Assembly (NCBI GenBank): GCA_034006965.1
Contig: JAVERU010000130.1
Span: 1-8,634, forward strand
Reading direction: 5' to 3'
DNA: 8,634 nt
From: Perlabentimonas sp034006965
GTDB lineage: Bacteria > Bacteroidota > Bacteroidia > Bacteroidales > Tenuifilaceae
Each line of letters starts with the position of its first letter. Within the stretch, counting starts at the first letter, position 1. Below, one piece after another: positions 6,519-8,634 of this stretch. The notes under the pieces are model-generated. The model made no database searches. It saw nothing but the letters and a program-made list of their open reading frames with translations, and was not told the origin of the DNA. A program made the translations under genes and the position numbers.

Positions 6519-7493
6519 ATGGAAAGATTAAAATTTATAGATTTATTTTGTGGTATTGGGGGCTTTAGAGTAGCAATGGATGAAGCCTGCAAGGAGAATG
6601 ACATTGTCCCTGAATGTGTTTTCTCCTCAGATATTGACCCATACTGTCAAGACAGCTATGAAGCAAATTTTGGGCATCGCCCCGCAGGTGATATAACCAA
6701 AGTCAATGAAAAGGATATTCCAGACCACGATATTTTATTTGCGGGTTTTCCTTGTCAGCCCTTCAGCATAATCGGTCAAATGCAAGGCTTTAGCGATATC
6801 AGGGGAACTCTTTTTTTCGATATTGCAAGAATTATAAAGCACAAGCAACCTAAAGCTTTTATCTTAGAAAATGTAAAACAATTAGTTGGACACGACAAAG
6901 GAAGAACGCTTAAAGTTATAATAAAAACCCTTCAAGAATTAGGTTATGATGTCCATTACGCGGTGCTAAACGCACTTGATTATGGATTACCACAGAAAAG
7001 AGAGCGGGTGATTATTGTAGGACATAAGCAACCTATTCTTTTCTCATTCCCATCACCCATAAGACCCTTTAAACCACTATCAGAAATACTTGAAAAAAAG
7101 GTGGAGCCAAAACATTACGCATCTGAATATATTGCAACTAAAAGGAAACAAAAGCATCAATCTGCATATAAGCTTTCAATTTGGCACGAAAACAAAGCAG
7201 GAAATATATGCTCGTACCCTTATTCTTGTGCTTTGAGAGCAGGAGCTTCATACAACTATCTTCTTGTAAACGGAGAGCGTAGGCTGACCCCAAGGGAAAT
7301 GTTTAGGCTTCAAGGTTTTCCGGATAGTTACAAAATTGTTGTTAATGATAGTCAAGCACGTAAACAGGCAGGAAATGCTGTTCCCGTGAATATGGTTAAA
7401 GCAGTTATTCTTAAACTTTTACCATACGTTGCAACCACACTAGATATGACATCTGTTTTACGTGAATATGGAGTGAACTATGGAGAAAGATAA
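6519..7493 (+). CDS. DNA (cytosine-5-)-methyltransferase of a type II restriction-modification pair
   Basis: The 324-residue protein transfers a methyl group from S-adenosylmethionine to carbon 5 of cytosine in a specific DNA site. All main C5-methylase motifs are in order: I, DLFCGIGGF (8-16); II, SDID (37-40); III, GDI (57-59); IV, FPCQPFS (77-83) with catalytic C79; VI, ENVK (117-120); VIII, QKRERVIIVG (159-168); IX, RRLTPREMFRLQGFP (254-268); X, QAGNAVPVNM (283-292). The target-recognition region is about 185-252 and contains ENKAGN and CALRAGASYNYLLVNG; I cannot deduce the recognised sequence from it. The length is typical for small single-specificity enzymes. The gene is A/T-richer than its neighbours, is the first gene after a good promoter and overlaps the next gene by 14 nt, which points to a restriction partner and to horizontal acquisition. 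Confidence 0.96.
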   Translation: MERLKFIDLFCGIGGFRVAMDEACKENDIVPECVFSSDIDPYCQDSYEANFGHRPAGDITKVNEKDIPDHDILFAGFPCQPFSIIGQMQGFSDIRGTLFFDIARIIKHKQPKAFILENVKQLVGHDKGRTLKVIIKTLQELGYDVHYAVLNALDYGLPQKRERVIIVGHKQPILFSFPSPIRPFKPLSEILEKKVEPKHYASEYIATKRKQKHQSAYKLSIWHENKAGNICSYPYSCALRAGASYNYLLVNGERRLTPREMFRLQGFPDSYKIVVNDSQARKQAGNAVPVNMVKAVILKLLPYVATTLDMTSVLREYGVNYGER

Positions 7494-8232
7494 ATCCCCC
7501 AAGTTAAGAACGGTAAATAAATCTGTTTCTGCTTTTCCTTTAAATCAATTTCCAAAAGAATTCCCTTTTTTGCTCGGGAAAGAGTTGATTTACCTATTAG
7601 CATCCAAAGGAAAGCCCGAACTTGAGGGTACTGAATGGGAAAATATTTTTGCAAACTGCATCGGTGCAGACTGGAAACCATCAAATGTTGGGCTTGATGA
7701 TGTTGTGCTAGGAAATAGTGCTTGGGGTGCAAAAACAGTTAAATCATCTAATCCATCAAATCAGAAAAAAGTAAGATTAATCTCGGGCAGAAACTCACCA
7801 GTGTACTCCTATGGAGAAATCATAGATACTTCAAGTGACCCAATGATTATAGGAAAACTTATCCTTGACATTTGGAACGAATGGGTTTCTGCAATAAGAG
7901 AGAAATTCAAACATTTATGGACTGTTGTTCTAATAAAATCCAATGACTTAAGAGAAGTTGTGGTATTTGAATTTGATACAGTTCGCTATGATTATGAATT
8001 ATATACGTGGAAGTGGAATAAGAATAATAACTTAGAAGGAATAGAAAAAAGAACAGGTGAGCATCGTTTTACGTTGCAACCTCACGGTTCTCAATTTACA
8101 ATTATTGAAGAAGTCCCTTCGCATAGTTTAATCATTAGAGTTAAACAGCCAACTACTCTTGACAAAGAGCAGATTTTAAAAGCTTTAGGTTTTGACAACT
8201 CTTGGATAACGGTTACTCAAAAAGACGAATAG
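7480..8232 (+). CDS. Probable type II restriction endonuclease, family not recognised
   Basis: The product has 250 residues and no signal peptide. Its ATG lies inside the end of the methyltransferase gene (14-nt overlap), with a GGAG 6 nt before it, so the two are translated together. That tight pairing with a lone C5-methylase is the main reason for calling it the cognate endonuclease. A possible PD-(D/E)XK-like site is E52-x-E54 followed by G-L-D-D (71-74) and W-G-A-K-T-V-K (82-88). D73 or D74 would bind metal and K85 would be the catalytic lysine, but the usual acidic residue two before the lysine is G83, so the assignment is tentative. The C-terminal half looks beta-rich, with EVVVFEFDTVRYD (159-171) and RFTLQPHGSQFTIIEE (196-211). 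I recognise no named endonuclease family and cannot give a recognition site. Alternatives are an unrelated accessory protein of the module or a nicking enzyme. Confidence 0.7.
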   Translation: MEKDKSPKLRTVNKSVSAFPLNQFPKEFPFLLGKELIYLLASKGKPELEGTEWENIFANCIGADWKPSNVGLDDVVLGNSAWGAKTVKSSNPSNQKKVRLISGRNSPVYSYGEIIDTSSDPMIIGKLILDIWNEWVSAIREKFKHLWTVVLIKSNDLREVVVFEFDTVRYDYELYTWKWNKNNNLEGIEKRTGEHRFTLQPHGSQFTIIEEVPSHSLIIRVKQPTTLDKEQILKALGFDNSWITVTQKDE

Positions 8233-8252
8233 ATTAAACAAGTTCAACTACT

Positions 8253-8289
8253 TACATTATCATTGTTGATAATAGTTGTTAATAATGTA
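8253..8289. repeat. A/T-rich nested inverted repeats after the endonuclease gene
   Basis: TACATTAT (8253-8260) is complementary to ATAATGTA (8282-8289). Inside this, ATTATCA (8256-8262) pairs with TGATAAT (8267-8273) over a 4-nt loop. The two pairings compete for the same bases. They lie 20 nt after the endonuclease stop. The stems are nearly all A/T, so this is a weak terminator candidate. Confidence 0.4.
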
Positions 8290-8301
8290 CTGCAAATCTA
8301 A

Positions 8302-8406
8302 AGGTCGGCAGACAGGGCTAGTAGGTTTGGGCTGAAGGGTTTAGGCGAGCGGGTCGACACGCTGGGAGCTTCATAACGTGGGATAAATCCCAGGCCTCGC
8401 TCCCCC
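8302..8406. other. G/C-rich intergenic stretch with palindromes between converging genes
   Basis: The gap between the endonuclease stop and the cyclase-gene stop (8233-8446, 214 nt) holds no credible gene. From about 8302 the base composition changes abruptly from A/T-rich to G/C-rich. GGGAGC at 8364-8369 can pair with GCTCCC at 8399-8404, enclosing a near-palindrome TGGGATAAATCCCA at 8379-8392. CGAGC at 8346-8350 and CTCG at 8397-8400 allow alternative pairing. It may serve as a terminator for one or both genes or be a copy of an interspersed palindromic repeat. Confidence 0.45.
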
Positions 8407-8446
8407 AAATTGCTAACACCCCCAGCCGTTGTAAATCCGAATAGGG

Positions 8447-8634
8447 TTAGTATTTAGCCAGTTCCTTTCGGAAGGCTGCGTTGGGGATGTATCCTTCTGT
8501 ATCATCGGAAAACTCGGGCTTAATCCGCTCAACAAAGTACATGTTGATTTCGCCAATATTCTTAGCATACTCTTTCCCTCTGAAAGTACACTGAAAGTAG
8601 TCCTTAATAGCATTATAGGTTGTTTCGGACACAT
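8447..8634 (-). CDS. Probable adenylate/guanylate cyclase-domain protein, C-terminal end (start outside window)
   Basis: This minus-strand frame enters from the right edge and gives about 62 residues before the TAA at 8449-8447. The stretch SETTYNAIKDYFQCTFRGKEYAKNIGEINMYFVE matches the end of class III nucleotide cyclase domains as found in Bacteroidota, where I-S-x-x-T-Y, a Y/F-R-G-x-x-x-x-K-N-x-G strand and the closing M-Y-F-V are typical. About 27 further residues (RIKPEFSDDTEGYIPNAAFRKELAKY) follow the domain. The codon at 8632 is GTG but is read as internal valine, since the frame stays open to the edge. The metal-binding and substrate residues would be upstream and are not visible, so activity cannot be judged. 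The gene converges on the endonuclease gene. Confidence 0.75.
   Translation of the reverse strand, partial: VSETTYNAIKDYFQCTFRGKEYAKNIGEINMYFVERIKPEFSDDTEGYIPNAAFRKELAKY

Noticed and set aside
7478..7732. Minus-strand open frame opposite the methyltransferase-endonuclease junction
   Set aside because: It is antisense to two well-supported overlapping genes, has no promoter and shows no family features.
8270..8446. Integron attC-like recombination site in the palindromic spacer
   Set aside because: I looked for paired RYYYAAC and GTTRRRY core sites around the palindromes and found no properly placed pair; no integron integrase is in the window.
8413..8634. Minus-strand frame beginning with ATG at 8634
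   Set aside because: It overlaps the cyclase-like frame throughout; the latter has clear family similarity and a natural stop, while this one shows no recognisable protein features.
1..8634. CRISPR array, tRNA, rRNA, transposase or phage genes
   Set aside because: No regularly spaced repeats, no tRNA-like cloverleaf and no integrase, transposase or phage structural motifs were seen on either strand.

Overview
The window looks like chromosomal DNA from a member of the Bacteroidota, probably a Bacteroidales/Marinilabiliales-type organism, though the genus cannot be told from sequence alone. The evidence is a fused MurF-alanine racemase, a type IX secretion (T9SS) type A sorting domain, a DUF4465 protein, Bacteroidota-style lipoproteins, a two-domain FGE-like secreted protein, promoter boxes of the TAnnTTTG type, and mostly absent Shine-Dalgarno sequences. 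No tRNA, rRNA, CRISPR array or transposase was seen.

Positions 1-3735 (plus strand) form a cell-envelope or secreted-protein cluster. It holds the C-terminal part of a DUF4465 protein, a strong hairpin, two overlapping small lipoprotein genes whose C-termini resemble each other, a secreted FGE/SUMF1-fold protein that lacks the catalytic cysteine pair, and a 138-residue protein that is little more than a signal peptide plus a T9SS sorting domain. The last four genes are close enough to be one transcript. The cluster ends at a hairpin that also serves the converging gene.

Positions 3807-6278 (minus strand) carry murF-alr, one polypeptide that ligates D-Ala-D-Ala to the UDP-MurNAc-tripeptide and also makes D-alanine by racemisation. 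This is core peptidoglycan metabolism.

Positions 6279-6518 are a divergent promoter region. It contains a good Bacteroidota promoter for the rightward genes, a weaker one for murF-alr, and three copies of a TTGGGTA heptamer around the latter.

Positions 6519-8232 (plus strand) carry a visibly A/T-richer two-gene module. A C5-cytosine DNA methyltransferase with all main motifs overlaps by 14 nt a 250-residue gene that I infer to be the cognate type II restriction endonuclease, of a family I cannot name. This is the most likely accessory element here. The methyltransferase would protect self DNA and the downstream protein would cut unmodified DNA.

Positions 8233-8446 are intergenic: an A/T-rich nested inverted repeat, then an abruptly G/C-rich stretch with hairpins. 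Positions 8447-8634 (minus strand) hold the last residues of a probable adenylate/guanylate cyclase-domain protein running off the window.

Nothing here is clearly a new type of system. The best leads are the unassigned endonuclease, the FGE-like protein paired with an almost cargo-free sorting-domain protein, and the palindromic G/C-rich spacer.
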